Positions 1-8,094 of a stretch of 64,000 nucleotides of DNA are shown here, in pieces. Position 1 is the stretch's first letter. Each line of letters begins with the position of its first letter. Source of the DNA: Mycolicibacterium sp. YH-1 (lineage in GTDB: Bacteria; Actinomycetota; Actinomycetes; Mycobacteriales; Mycobacteriaceae). The position numbers and the translations under genes are program-made. The notes under the pieces were generated by a model. That model was not told the origin of the DNA. It made no database searches and worked only from the letters and a program-made list of their open reading frames with translations. The stretch spans positions 3,224,001-3,288,000 of the forward strand of contig NZ_CP092915.1 of the NCBI RefSeq assembly GCF_022557175.1, read 5' to 3'.

Positions 1-2
1 TC

Positions 3-365
3 AGCGCGCTGTCGCGGTGGATCGGCGAGCACATCGCCAGCATCGAGGGATTTCGCGTCGAACGCATCGACTGGGCGCTGACGTCGACGCGTCGAGACGA
101 GCTGCTCAAGGACGCTCGGACCGCGGCCGTCGTCGACGCCGTCACACGTGCACAGCAGTACGCCGATGCGCTCGGATTTGGTGCGATACGTCCGGTCGCC
201 ATCGCCGACGCCGGGATGCTCGGCGTCGAACCCCGGCCCCCGGGTGGTCCCGCTGGTGGATACCTTCGGGCCAGTGCGATGTCCGCCCCGGGCACGACCG
301 TCGAATTCGCGCCAGAGGACATCGAGATCTCAGCGTCGGTGGATGCGCGGTTCGCGGCCGGGTAG
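3..365 (+). CDS. SIMPL domain (DUF541) protein, 3' part only
   Basis: An open frame runs in from the left edge and stops at 363-365; no start lies inside the window, so only the last 120 residues are visible. They include a charged, alanine-rich helix (DELLKDARTAAVVDAVTRA) followed by a QQYADALG segment, which is the hallmark of the SIMPL/DUF541 family, and a C-terminal strand EDIEISASVDARF that closes the typical fold. Family members are usually exported or lipid-anchored proteins of about 230 residues with poorly defined roles. The assignment rests on the visible C-terminal half. The gene converges on arsR with 21 bp between the stops. Confidence 0.75.
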   Translation, partial: SALSRWIGEHIASIEGFRVERIDWALTSTRRDELLKDARTAAVVDAVTRAQQYADALGFGAIRPVAIADAGMLGVEPRPPGGPAGGYLRASAMSAPGTTVEFAPEDIEISASVDARFAAG

Positions 366-386
366 CGGCCGAGAAATGCGCCGGAC

Positions 387-746
387 CTAGGTGCAGCAGT
401 TGGGGTCCAGCACGGTGCACAGCGCCACGACTGCGTCGCGGTGAGCCCGGTGGTAGACGTTCATGCCGCGCCGGTCGGAGTCGACAAGGCCGGCCCGCCG
501 GAGCTGGGCGAGGTGATGGCTGACGGTGGACTCCGTAAGGCCGAGCGCCGCCGCGAGGTCGCCGCTGTTCTCCTCTCCCGCTGAGGAACTGAAGAGATAG
601 GACATGATCTTCACCCGCGCCGGATCGGCGAGCGCCTTGAGCCGCAACGCGACCTCGAGCGCATCCTCGTCACTCATGGGACCTGCCGCCACGGGCGCGC
701 AGCAGACCGGAGCGGACATGTCGATGGTCGGCAGAGCCTTGGGCAT
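387..746 (-). CDS. arsR: ArsR/SmtB-family arsenic-responsive repressor
   Basis: 119-residue winged-helix repressor of the ArsR family, divergent from the arsenic genes and likely to repress them until trivalent arsenic binds. The DNA-recognition helix is TESTVSHHLAQLRRAGLV, and the segment LKALADPARVKIMSYL is typical of the family. With the start at 746 a Cys pair falls at residues 15-16, the place of two of the three As(III)-binding cysteines of Corynebacterium glutamicum ArsR; the third known ligand position (55) is Ser here, and extra cysteines lie at the C-terminal end (DPNCCT). The frame stays open far upstream across arsI, but that extension is antisense to a real gene and is discarded. 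Confidence 0.9.
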   Translation of the reverse strand: MPKALPTIDMSAPVCCAPVAAGPMSDEDALEVALRLKALADPARVKIMSYLFSSSAGEENSGDLAAALGLTESTVSHHLAQLRRAGLVDSDRRGMNVYHRAHRDAVVALCTVLDPNCCT

Positions 747-767
747 TCCTTGATGATGCCATGAAGA

Positions 768-781
768 TTGACATATATCAA
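768..781. promoter_or_regulatory. Candidate ArsR operator overlapping the ars promoter
   Basis: In the 99-bp arsR/arsI divergent gap, TTGACATATATCAA is an imperfect palindrome (TTGA arms around an AT-rich centre) in an otherwise GC-rich sequence. Its left half doubles as a good -35 hexamer (TTGACA), with a weak -10 candidate CATGCT 16 bp further on. The position suits repression of arsI and autoregulation of arsR. This is inferred from position and symmetry only. Confidence 0.5.
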
Positions 782-845
782 AAAGGTGGCATGCTGGCCG
801 TGGCGCGCTACTTCGATATAAGTCGCACAGGTAGGAAGGCTCACC

Positions 846-1319
846 ATGTCCCGGATGCAACTCGCCCTCAATGTTGATGACCTTGATGCGGCGATCACGT
901 TCTACACCAAGCTCTTCAACACCCCGCCCGCCAAGGTCAAGGAGGGCTACGCGAACTTCGCGGTCGCCGAGCCGCCGCTGAAACTGGTGCTGCTGGAGAA
1001 CCCCGGCAAGGGCGGCACGATCAACCACCTCGGTGTCGAGGTGGAGTCCAGCGAGACCGTGCACGCGGAGATCGCCCGGCTCACCGGCGAGGGGCTGTTC
1101 ACCGACGAGGAGATCGGCACCACGTGCTGCTTCGCCACGCAGGACAAGGTCTGGGTCACCGGGCCCGCCGGGGAGAAGTGGGAGGTCTACACCGTGCTCG
1201 CCGACTCCGACACCTTCGGCACCAGTCCCGAACACGCGAATGGCGGAACTGCTGAGGGCGGTGTCTGCTGCGGGGGTTCGGCTGCGGAAGCGGTGAAGCC
1301 GAGCAATGCCTGCTGCTGA
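846..1319 (+). CDS. arsI: ArsI/CadI-type VOC dioxygenase (C-As lyase)
   Basis: 157-residue single-domain vicinal-oxygen-chelate protein. ArsI enzymes are Fe(II)-dependent dioxygenases that cleave the carbon-arsenic bond of trivalent organoarsenicals; the mycobacterial homologue was first named CadI for cadmium induction. Visible family features are the adjacent cysteines C94-C95 (GTTCCFATQDK) that bind trivalent arsenic, a metal-ligand His at about 61 (NHLGVEVES) and a Glu near 113 (EKWEVY). The C-terminal tail ends in extra cysteine pairs (GGVCCGG, NACC). A purine-rich ribosome site (AGGAAGG) lies before the ATG. It is the first gene of the plus-strand ars operon, and the ars context favours ArsI over a cadmium role. 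Confidence 0.9.
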   Translation: MSRMQLALNVDDLDAAITFYTKLFNTPPAKVKEGYANFAVAEPPLKLVLLENPGKGGTINHLGVEVESSETVHAEIARLTGEGLFTDEEIGTTCCFATQDKVWVTGPAGEKWEVYTVLADSDTFGTSPEHANGGTAEGGVCCGGSAAEAVKPSNACC

Positions 1320-2436
1320 CACTCCCGGCATGACCACCCCGGTAGAGGCCGGCCACCCCGCTGTGGTCGAGAGGCTGTCGCTGCTCGACCGATTCCTGCC
1401 GGTGTGGATCGGCCTGGCGATGGTCGTCGGCCTGCTGCTGGGGCGACAGATCCCGGGATTGAACACCGCGCTGGATCGCGTTCAGATCGACGGCATCTCG
1501 CTGCCGATCGCGCTGGGCCTGTTGATCATGATGTACCCGGTCCTGGCCAAGGTTCGCTACGACCGACTCGACACCGTCACCGGCGACCGCAGGCTCCTGA
1601 TCAGCTCGCTGATCCTGAACTGGGTGCTCGGCCCCGCGCTGATGTTCGCGTTGGCCTGGCTGTTGCTGCCGGACCTACCCGAGTACCGCACCGGGCTGAT
1701 CATCGTGGGCCTGGCCAGATGCATTGCCATGGTGATCATCTGGAACGACCTCGCCTGCGGCGACAGGGAGGCGGCGGCGGTCCTCGTCGCGCTGAACTCG
1801 ATCTTCCAGGTCCTCATGTTCGCGCTGCTCGGCTGGTTCTACCTCTCGGTGCTGCCCGGGTGGCTCGGCCTGGAGCAGACCACCATCAGCACGTCACCAT
1901 GGCAGATCGCCAAGTCGGTGCTGATCTTCCTGGGGATTCCGTTGGTGGCGGGCTACCTGTCACGGCGGGTGGGGGAGAGGGTCAAGGGGCGCCCCTGGTA
2001 CGAGGCCACGTTCCTGCCGAGGATCGGCCCGTGGGCGCTGTACGGCCTGTTGTTCACCATCGTCATTCTCTTTGCGCTGCAAGGTGATCAGATCACCAGC
2101 CGCCCGCTGGACGTCGCACGCATCGCGTTGCCGCTGCTGGTGTACTTCGCCGTCATGTGGGGCGGCGGCTACCTGCTCGGCGCGGTCCTCGGCCTGGGCT
2201 ATCAGCGCACCACGACATTGGCGTTCACGGCCGCGGGCAACAACTTCGAACTCGCGATCGCCGTCGCCATCGCCACCTACGGCGCAACGTCTGGGCAGGC
2301 GCTGGCCGGCGTCGTCGGTCCGCTCATCGAGGTCCCGGTGCTCGTTGGATTGGTCTACGTCTCGCTGGCCCTGCGGCGCCGGTTCACGACCGACGCGGAA
2401 TCACCAACTCCCGCTTCCGATCGGAGCGCACCATGA
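1306..2436 (+). CDS. acr3: ACR3-family arsenite efflux permease
   Basis: 376-residue integral membrane carrier of the ACR3 (bile/arsenite/riboflavin transporter) superfamily that exports As(III) using the proton motive force. About ten hydrophobic segments are visible, and the ACR3 signature around the functional Cys occurs as LARCIAMVIIWNDLACGD, followed by FTAAGNNFELAIAVAIATYGA in the second half. The annotated ATG overlaps arsI by 14 bp; an ATG at 1330 would avoid the overlap and is an equally possible start. The downstream arsC begins inside its stop codon (ATGA), so the two are translationally coupled. Confidence 0.95.
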   Translation: MPAADTPGMTTPVEAGHPAVVERLSLLDRFLPVWIGLAMVVGLLLGRQIPGLNTALDRVQIDGISLPIALGLLIMMYPVLAKVRYDRLDTVTGDRRLLISSLILNWVLGPALMFALAWLLLPDLPEYRTGLIIVGLARCIAMVIIWNDLACGDREAAAVLVALNSIFQVLMFALLGWFYLSVLPGWLGLEQTTISTSPWQIAKSVLIFLGIPLVAGYLSRRVGERVKGRPWYEATFLPRIGPWALYGLLFTIVILFALQGDQITSRPLDVARIALPLLVYFAVMWGGGYLLGAVLGLGYQRTTTLAFTAAGNNFELAIAVAIATYGATSGQALAGVVGPLIEVPVLVGLVYVSLALRRRFTTDAESPTPASDRSAP

Positions 2437-3107
2437 GCGACAGCCCGGCCCCTCTGACGACTCACACGCATCGGGACCTGTCAATCGACCAGAGGCATGC
2501 ATTGAAGACGGCGGCCAGTCGTCTGCACGCCGACTTTGGTGAGCACTTCGGCGTCGAGACCGTCGAGCGGTTCCTCCACACCTCCTACGATCAGTTCGCC
2601 GGGCGAGCCACAATCCCAAACTTCTTGCCGCTGCTGGCCGAAAGGTGGGCTCGTCAACGCCTCACAGCCCTGGCTCGCGTCGAGGGCAAGATCTCCGACA
2701 CCAAGCCCACTGTGCTGTTCCTGTGCACGCACAACGCAGGCCGGTCCCAGATGGCGCTCGGCTTCTTCAACCATCTCGCGGGGGATCAGGGTGTGGCTTG
2801 GTCGGGTGGGTCCGAACCGGGCACCGAGATCAATCCGGCGGCGGTTCAGGCGATGGCCGAGGTCGGCATCGATATCACACGCGAGTTCCCCAAGCCCTGG
2901 ACCGACGAGATCGTTCAAGCCGCCGATGTCGTCGTCACCATGGGGTGTGGGGACGCTTGCCCGTTCTTCCCTGGAAAGCGCTACGAGAACTGGGAGTTGA
3001 TCGACCCCGCTGGCAGGGGTGTCGATGCCGTCCGTCCCATCCGCGACGACGTCGAGGAGCGGGTCCGCCGACTTCTCGACGAACTCGGTATCAATCCCGT
3101 CGGCTGA
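2433..3107 (+). CDS. arsC: Arsenate reductase with N-terminal helical domain, likely thioredoxin-coupled
   Basis: 224 residues. The first ~80 form a helical three-helix-bundle type domain (RHALKTAASRLHADFGEHFG); the rest is a low-molecular-weight phosphatase/arsenate reductase domain. The catalytic P-loop is CTHNAGRS, and a second cysteine pair appears in VVTMGCGDACPFF, the spacing used by the three-cysteine disulphide-cascade enzymes that are regenerated by thioredoxin (as reported for C. glutamicum ArsC1'). The ATG at 2433 overlaps the acr3 stop by 4 bp; upstream extension of the frame is antisense or shadow sequence. It reduces arsenate to arsenite for export by the preceding ACR3. Confidence 0.9.
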   Translation: MSDSPAPLTTHTHRDLSIDQRHALKTAASRLHADFGEHFGVETVERFLHTSYDQFAGRATIPNFLPLLAERWARQRLTALARVEGKISDTKPTVLFLCTHNAGRSQMALGFFNHLAGDQGVAWSGGSEPGTEINPAAVQAMAEVGIDITREFPKPWTDEIVQAADVVVTMGCGDACPFFPGKRYENWELIDPAGRGVDAVRPIRDDVEERVRRLLDELGINPVG

Positions 3108-3538
3108 TGTCTGCATCCAATCACGTGCCGAGCGTGCTGTTCGTGTGCGTCAAGAACGCAGGCAAGTCCCAGATGGCCGCCGGGCTGATGCGAACGATCG
3201 CCGGCGACACCGTGGAGGTGCACTCCGCGGGTACCAGGCCGGGCGGTGCGATCAATGCACTGTCGGCCGCGGCACTGGCCGAAGGCGGGATCGACATCAC
3301 CGATCAGACGCCGAAGCCCATCGATTCCGCGCTGTTGCGCAATGTCGACGTCGTGGTGATCCTGGGCCGGGAGGCCCACGTCGAGCCCGTCGAGGGAACC
3401 CGGTTCGAGACCTGGCACACCGACGAGCCCTCCGATCGCGGGATCGGGGGTATCGAGCGGATGCGACTCGTCCGTGACGACATCGAGAACCGCGTCCGCC
3501 GTCTGATTGACCAGTTGGGGGCGGCACCCAACGGGTGA
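3107..3538 (+). CDS. arsC: Arsenate-mycothiol transferase-type arsenate reductase
   Basis: 143-residue single-domain low-molecular-weight phosphatase-fold protein. The P-loop reads CVKNAGKS, with Lys where classical phosphatases have Arg, and no CGDAC-type second cysteine pair is present. That combination is characteristic of the single-cysteine arsenate:mycothiol transferases of actinobacteria, which form an arseno-mycothiol adduct that is resolved by mycoredoxin. The start ATG shares one base with the stop of the previous arsC (TGATG), so the pair is co-translated. It is the last recognisable ars gene. Confidence 0.88.
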   Translation: MSASNHVPSVLFVCVKNAGKSQMAAGLMRTIAGDTVEVHSAGTRPGGAINALSAAALAEGGIDITDQTPKPIDSALLRNVDVVVILGREAHVEPVEGTRFETWHTDEPSDRGIGGIERMRLVRDDIENRVRRLIDQLGAAPNG

Positions 3539-3876
3539 TGGCGGCGCGACGTCCACTCGATGCAATTCCGTTCCGATCCGGGCGGTGACCGTAAGGATTG
3601 CGTTTGGATCGTTGTCGATGACATCCGTATCGTGTCGACTTCGGTTGTGAGTGCAGATCAAGGGTCTATAGCTGACCTCTTGCAGGTGTTGTCGATGATG
3701 GCGGTCCCAGCCGCGGTGCTGCTGTGGTGTCGCTTCCTGAATCGGCGCGATGAGCGCCGTGATGGTGCTGCGCGGGTCGGTGCGTCCGAGGACCCGGCGC
3801 CGTCTGACCGTCCGGCACGCGTGCGAGACGAAGTCGCATACGCTCGGTCCGAGCTGCCATCGAGCTGGAGAACCGA
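3539..3876. other. 338-bp gap with a doubtful small membrane ORF
   Basis: The base composition is visibly less GC-rich than in flanking genes. An open frame from ATG 3560 (or GTG 3647) encodes one convincing hydrophobic segment (LLQVLSMMAVPAAVLLWC) followed by arginine-rich residues, but it runs 109 bp into the next gene in another frame and has no clear ribosome site. It may be a small membrane protein, a decayed gene or simply leader sequence. No terminator hairpin with a T tract was seen after the ars operon. Confidence 0.3.
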
Positions 3877-4260
3877 ATGCTGCCGAAACTGCACCCCGGA
3901 CAGGTGTTCCCACGCCCGTGCGCGGAGTACACCGCACATCTCGGCGAGCATCAGGCCGCAGCATTCACGGCGCTGTGGAACCTGAACGACGACCCGAGGA
4001 ACAACGTCGACGCCGCAGCGCGGCACATCCACGCCGCGCTCCGTGCTCCCGCCAGGGACGGTTCCGTGAAGGTCGCTCCCCTGGAACTGCGCGTCGAGTT
4101 GCACGCGGGCGTCGAGAAGGCGGATTGGATGTACGAGGCCCGCACCGCCGGCGCGATGGACATCGAGTACATGTCGCTGTTCTCGATCATCGCCGCGTGG
4201 AGCCACGAGATCGTCGGCGGCAACATCGACGCGTTCGCCGTCGACGTGAACTACGAGTAG
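3877..4260 (+). CDS. Hypothetical protein
   Basis: 127 residues, no recognised family. The start is supported by GGAG six bases before the ATG. The sequence is soluble, without signal peptide or membrane segment; residues of note are an N-terminal proline-rich part (LHPGQVFPRPCAEY), a central charged strand region (VAPLELRVELHAGVEKADWMYEAR) and an acidic C-terminus ending VDVNYE. Codon use matches the neighbours. It sits between the ars operon and a TetR gene; nothing in the sequence ties it to arsenic. Confidence 0.6.
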   Translation: MLPKLHPGQVFPRPCAEYTAHLGEHQAAAFTALWNLNDDPRNNVDAAARHIHAALRAPARDGSVKVAPLELRVELHAGVEKADWMYEARTAGAMDIEYMSLFSIIAAWSHEIVGGNIDAFAVDVNYE

Positions 4261-4341
4261 CACTCGTCGTACCCTCTCCAGGCTGATTGTGACGCGACGG
4301 GCACCCGCGTGTCCGCCACCGCCGAGCTCTCGTGCGGTTCA

Positions 4342-4935
4342 ATGGCCACTGTGGAGGACGATAAGTCGGCGGGACGCCCGAGGGACGCGTCGATCGACGA
4401 ACGCGCCCTCGCGGTCACCCGCGAGCTGCTCGTGGAGACGGGCTGGGATGACCTGAGTATGCGGTTGATCGCCGCCCGCTCGGGGGTCAGTCGATCGAGT
4501 CTGGACCGCCGCTGGTCATCGAAGGCCGAACTCGTGCTGCACGCGATCCTCGGTGCCACACCGGATCTCGCACCGTTCGCAGGCACCGACCGCGCCGGAT
4601 GGGTGGACTGGGTGGCACGTGGCAGCCGTCAGCTCTTCGCCCGCCCCGAGGTGCGGGCAGCGGTTCCCGGGCTGCTGCTCGCGATGGCCGAGAACCAAGA
4701 TCTGCGCCACCGGTTGTGGACGGACTTCAGCGGGCCCGCGGTGGCGCTTTTCACCGCGTCCAGTCCCGGCGACCCGGCCGATGCCGAGCGCGATGCCCGT
4801 GCCCTACTCGCGATGGGGGTGGGCGCGGCGCTGCTGCTTTCCACCGTCGCTCTGGAGGACGACACCGATGCGCTGCACGCCCGGGTGGTCGAGGTGCTCA
4901 CCAGTGCTGTGGCGCCCGCGGGAATGACGCGATGA
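4342..4935 (+). CDS. TetR-family transcriptional regulator
   Basis: 197 residues with an N-terminal TetR helix-turn-helix (GRPRDASIDERALAVTREL, then MRLIAARSGVSRSSLDRRWS) and a ligand-binding C-terminal half rich in Ala and Leu. A GTG at 4309 would add 11 residues; the ATG at 4342 is chosen because it directly precedes the conserved domain. Its last 38 bp overlap the convergent SDR gene. No palindromic operator stands out in the short upstream gap, so the target is unknown; the SDR and OYE-like genes beyond it are only candidates. Confidence 0.85.
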   Translation: MATVEDDKSAGRPRDASIDERALAVTRELLVETGWDDLSMRLIAARSGVSRSSLDRRWSSKAELVLHAILGATPDLAPFAGTDRAGWVDWVARGSRQLFARPEVRAAVPGLLLAMAENQDLRHRLWTDFSGPAVALFTASSPGDPADAERDARALLAMGVGAALLLSTVALEDDTDALHARVVEVLTSAVAPAGMTR

Positions 4936-5884
4936 TGGCCTCGACGGGGGAGCGCCACGTCATGCCGAGGTCGGCCAGGGTCGCGGTGTCGTCGGTTGGC
5001 GTTGCGGCAGTGAGCAACAGCGCCGCCTCATAGCTCAGGCCGTCGCCCATGGGCAAGATTGCGCCCAGGGCGTCGCCCACCCGGCTCAGGCCACGAAAAA
5101 CACCGGGGCTCAGTGGTATTCGCCGTATCGGTCGACCCGATCCCCGTTGCAGCGCTGAGATCATGTCGTTGAACGGCACCATCTCCCCGCCGCAGACGTA
5201 GCGGCGCGGGCCGCGGCCGGGGGCCATCACCGCCGCGTGCACCGCGGCGACGTCGCGGACGTCGATCATCTGCATGCCGCCGCGCAACCGGGGCGCCACG
5301 CCGAACCGCACGATCGGCGCCCACCCTCGCTCGGTGACACCGGGTGCGGTGTGAAACGCCTCGCCGACGACGCTCGACGGATAGGTGACGACCACGGGCG
5401 CACCCTGTGCCTGCAGTCGACGCGCGACGCGGTCGGCGTAACCCTTGGTCTGGGCGTACGCGCTGCGCCCCTCGGCGGTCGGGGTGTCGGGACCGATGAC
5501 GCCGGTCGGCGATGGGAACAGGGCGCTGTAGCTGCTCACCGACACCACCGGGTCGAGTCCTGTCTCGACGGCGCGCGTGAGCACAGCCTCCGTGGCGTGG
5601 GCGTTGATCTCCCACATCAGCGCGTTGCGGCGGTTGTCGGTACCCACCACGCCCGCGGCGTGCAGCACCGCATCGCAACCATCCAGCAGGGCTTCGATGG
5701 TCGCGGCATTCCTGACGTCGCCTGACATCACGTCCACGCCGTCGAATTCGCCGAGATGACGCAGGACGGGGGCGCCCTCCGCGTCCGGCCCCACGAGCAG
5801 TCGCACCCGATGCCCCGCGCTGAGCAGGGCACGCACGCTGTGCGCACCCACGTAACCGGTTCCGCCGGTGACAGCGATCAGCAT
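4898..5884 (-). CDS. NAD-dependent epimerase/dehydratase-like extended SDR
   Basis: 328-residue extended short-chain dehydrogenase. The dinucleotide-binding motif TGGTGYVG is at residues 6-13, an acidic-loop segment GDVRNAATIEALLDGCDAVLH follows, and the catalytic YxxxK is YAQTKGY near residue 143-149, with an upstream Ser triad region SVSSYSALF. Such proteins act on nucleotide sugars, sterols or flavonoid-like substrates; the substrate cannot be told here. It is divergent from the OYE-like gene with 53 bp between the starts and overlaps the TetR gene by 38 bp at its 3' end. Confidence 0.85.
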   Translation of the reverse strand: MLIAVTGGTGYVGAHSVRALLSAGHRVRLLVGPDAEGAPVLRHLGEFDGVDVMSGDVRNAATIEALLDGCDAVLHAAGVVGTDNRRNALMWEINAHATEAVLTRAVETGLDPVVSVSSYSALFPSPTGVIGPDTPTAEGRSAYAQTKGYADRVARRLQAQGAPVVVTYPSSVVGEAFHTAPGVTERGWAPIVRFGVAPRLRGGMQMIDVRDVAAVHAAVMAPGRGPRRYVCGGEMVPFNDMISALQRGSGRPIRRIPLSPGVFRGLSRVGDALGAILPMGDGLSYEAALLLTAATPTDDTATLADLGMTWRSPVEAIIASFPRAPQHW

Positions 5885-5937
5885 GGTCCTCCTCCGACGA
5901 TTGTCTTGGTCAGGTCACTCGTGCGTGCTACCTTACG

Positions 5938-7149
5938 ATGCCAATGGCAGCGAAACTAATCTCCGCGTCCGTCGACGTCGGCCCCACCGCCTCATCTGCG
6001 GCATTCACGCAGATGAGGCTCGGTCCGTTGACGTTGAAGAACCGATTCATCAAGGCCGCGACCTTCGAGGGCCGGATGCCTCGTGGTGAGGTCACCGACG
6101 ACCTGATCGACTTCCACGTCGAGGTGGCGCGCGGTGGCGCGGCGATGACGACCGTCGCCTACTGCGCGATCTCCGATGGCGGCCGGGTGCACCGAGACAC
6201 CATGGTGCTCGACAGTCGACGCGCCGCGGCGCTGCGCCGGTTGACCGACGCCGTGCACGCCGAGGGTGCGCTCGTCTGCGCGCAGATCGGCCACGCGGGT
6301 CTGGTCGCCAACACCCGCTCCAACAGGACGAGCACGTTGGCGCCGTCGACCCGGCTCAGTGCGCCGGCGATGGGTCTGGTGCGCGGTGCGACCCTCGGGC
6401 AGCTCGACCAGGTCATCGACGACTTCGGCGCTGCCGCACGCAATGCCGTCGACGCGGGCTTCGACGCCATCGAGGTGCATCTGGGCCACGGCTACCTGGT
6501 GAGCTCGTTCTTCAGCCCGAATCTCAACAAGCGCAGCGACCGCTACGGCGGTGACATGGCGCGGCGTGCCGAACTGGCTCGTCGGGTGCTCGAGCGGGTG
6601 CGCCACGAGGCGGGTGACAGCGTCGCCGTCACCGCCAAGTTCAACATGGACGACGGCGTCCGCGGCGGCTTCTGGCTCACCGACAGCCTGCCCACGGCAC
6701 GGCTGTTGGAGTCCGACGGGTACGTCGACGCGCTCGAACTCACCGGCGGCAGTTCGCTGTTCAATCCGATGTACTACTTCCGCGGTGACGTCCCGATGGC
6801 CGAGTTCATCGCGTCCCAGCCGGCCGTCGTGGGTCTGGGCCTGCGCGTCATCGGCTCGCGTATGTTCCGCAGCTATCCGTTCGAAGAGGCGTTCTTCCTG
6901 CCCCAGGCCCGTCAGTTCCGCGAGACGCTGTCCATGCCACTGATCCTGCTGGGTGGGATCAACGCGATGGACACCGTCGAGAACGCGATGACCGAGGGCT
7001 TCGAGTTCGTGGCCATGGCCCGTGCCCTGCTACGTGATCCCGATCTGGTCAACAAGTTTCGCGCCGAGACCGCCCGTGAGGGGTTGTGCGTGCACTGCAC
7101 GAAGTGCATGGCGACGATCTTCGGTGGCACGCATTGCGTGCTGCGCTAG
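5938..7149 (+). CDS. NADH:flavin oxidoreductase, old yellow enzyme family
   Basis: 403-residue FMN-binding TIM barrel. Family features visible are the N-terminal LKNRFIKAATFEGRM strand, the substrate-binding QIGHAG motif, the EVHLGHGYLVSSFFSP loop with active-site His, and NKRSDRYGGD, typical of the OYE/2,4-dienoyl-CoA reductase group. The C-terminal tail CVHCTKCMA adds closely spaced cysteines, but no separate NAD(P)H-binding domain follows, so this is a single-domain enzyme. Substrates are expected to be alpha,beta-unsaturated carbonyls. The ATG at 5938 could be replaced by an internal ATG at 5944 or 6013; the first is kept. Confidence 0.85.
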   Translation: MPMAAKLISASVDVGPTASSAAFTQMRLGPLTLKNRFIKAATFEGRMPRGEVTDDLIDFHVEVARGGAAMTTVAYCAISDGGRVHRDTMVLDSRRAAALRRLTDAVHAEGALVCAQIGHAGLVANTRSNRTSTLAPSTRLSAPAMGLVRGATLGQLDQVIDDFGAAARNAVDAGFDAIEVHLGHGYLVSSFFSPNLNKRSDRYGGDMARRAELARRVLERVRHEAGDSVAVTAKFNMDDGVRGGFWLTDSLPTARLLESDGYVDALELTGGSSLFNPMYYFRGDVPMAEFIASQPAVVGLGLRVIGSRMFRSYPFEEAFFLPQARQFRETLSMPLILLGGINAMDTVENAMTEGFEFVAMARALLRDPDLVNKFRAETAREGLCVHCTKCMATIFGGTHCVLR

Positions 7150-7154
7150 CGGCG

Positions 7155-7997
7155 TCAGCCGAACTCCAGCAGGGTGAACGCGCCGCGGTGCTGCTTGGCC
7201 AGCTTCAGCTGCCAGAAGGCGGGATAGAGCTTGCCGAAGATGAGGCCTCGGCCTCGGGGTATCGGCAGATCGTGCACGGCGCGGACACCTGGCACGGTGT
7301 TGGCCAGATCCGCCAGCTGAGATGCCGACAGGCTGAACGGCATCGGCGGAACGCGGTACCGCCGGGAGGATCGCAGTCCTCGCGGCGCGATCTTCTTCAC
7401 CAGGACCGGCGGCAGGTCGAAGATCATCTGGCCGCCCGGAAAACGCCTGGCGCACTCGGTGATCAGGCTCATCGCCTCGTCGGGCTGCAGGTACATCAGC
7501 AGACCCTCCGCGGTGATGAAGACGCCATCGCTGGTGTCCACCCTGTCCATCCAGGTGTAGTCAAGCGCTGACTGCGCGAGGTTGGTGATCCGCGGCGAGG
7601 GCGGAAGCAGGCGTTGCCGCAGTTCAATGATCGGCTGGAAGTCCACGGTGAGCCAACGAAATTCGGCGTTCGGCAGCCTGCTGTTCAGGCGCCAGAAACT
7701 CGTCTGAAGGCCTTCGGCGAGGGCGACGACAGTGGCCGACGGATGCTCGGACAGATACTGGACGGCGGCGCGATCGAATGCAACTGACCGCAATGCCATC
7801 TCCTGGCCCTTGCGGCCGAACTTGTCGAAGTCGAAGTCGATCGCCTCGACGAGCTGGATGGCCATCGGATCATCGATGATGGCGTTTGGGTGGCGGGCCT
7901 GGTGTGCTCTGCCGTTGAGCGTCAGCAACGCGGTCTCCGAGACCCTGGTCAGGGTGCCGGCGTGGGCCCTGTCGCCGTCTGCGTGATCCACCGCCAC
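7155..7997 (-). CDS. LCMT-type (PF04072) class I SAM-dependent methyltransferase
   Basis: About 280 residues resembling the leucine-carboxyl-methyltransferase-like family that is greatly expanded in mycobacteria. The N-terminal VSETALLTLNGRAHQ and the IIDDPMAIQLVE segment are typical; a SAM-site strand lies around TVVALAEGLQTSFW, followed by FITAEGLLMYL. The frame remains open upstream, but GTG codons at 7997 and 7991 sit just before the conserved part and are the likely starts. The substrate is unknown. It is convergent with the OYE gene with only 5 bp between the stop codons. Confidence 0.75.
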   Translation of the reverse strand: MAVDHADGDRAHAGTLTRVSETALLTLNGRAHQARHPNAIIDDPMAIQLVEAIDFDFDKFGRKGQEMALRSVAFDRAAVQYLSEHPSATVVALAEGLQTSFWRLNSRLPNAEFRWLTVDFQPIIELRQRLLPPSPRITNLAQSALDYTWMDRVDTSDGVFITAEGLLMYLQPDEAMSLITECARRFPGGQMIFDLPPVLVKKIAPRGLRSSRRYRVPPMPFSLSASQLADLANTVPGVRAVHDLPIPRGRGLIFGKLYPAFWQLKLAKQHRGAFTLLEFG

Positions 7998-8025
7998 GAC
8001 GCTACCTGGGTGCGTGCGACCTCCA

Positions 8026-8089
8026 CGCCCAACGTGAAGACGATTGCGAGAAATCGCGCTCAACTCACCAAGATGTTCACGCTCGGCGG
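8026..8089. repeat. Dispersed palindromic element, copy 1
   Basis: An imperfect inverted repeat whose left arm (8026-8044) matches the CGCCGAACGTGAAGAAGAT consensus at 17 of 19 positions and continues into TGCGAG, exactly as in the second copy near 48.84 kb. The right arm (8071-8089) is more diverged. It lies 5 bp beyond the stop of the minus-strand hydrolase gene and upstream of the methyltransferase gene. Confidence 0.6.
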
Positions 8090-8094
8090 GGATA

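Noticed and set aside
747..1466. Long N-terminal extension of the arsR frame
   Set aside because: The extension is antisense to arsI and the start of acr3; the start at 746 gives a normal ArsR protein with the expected Cys positions.
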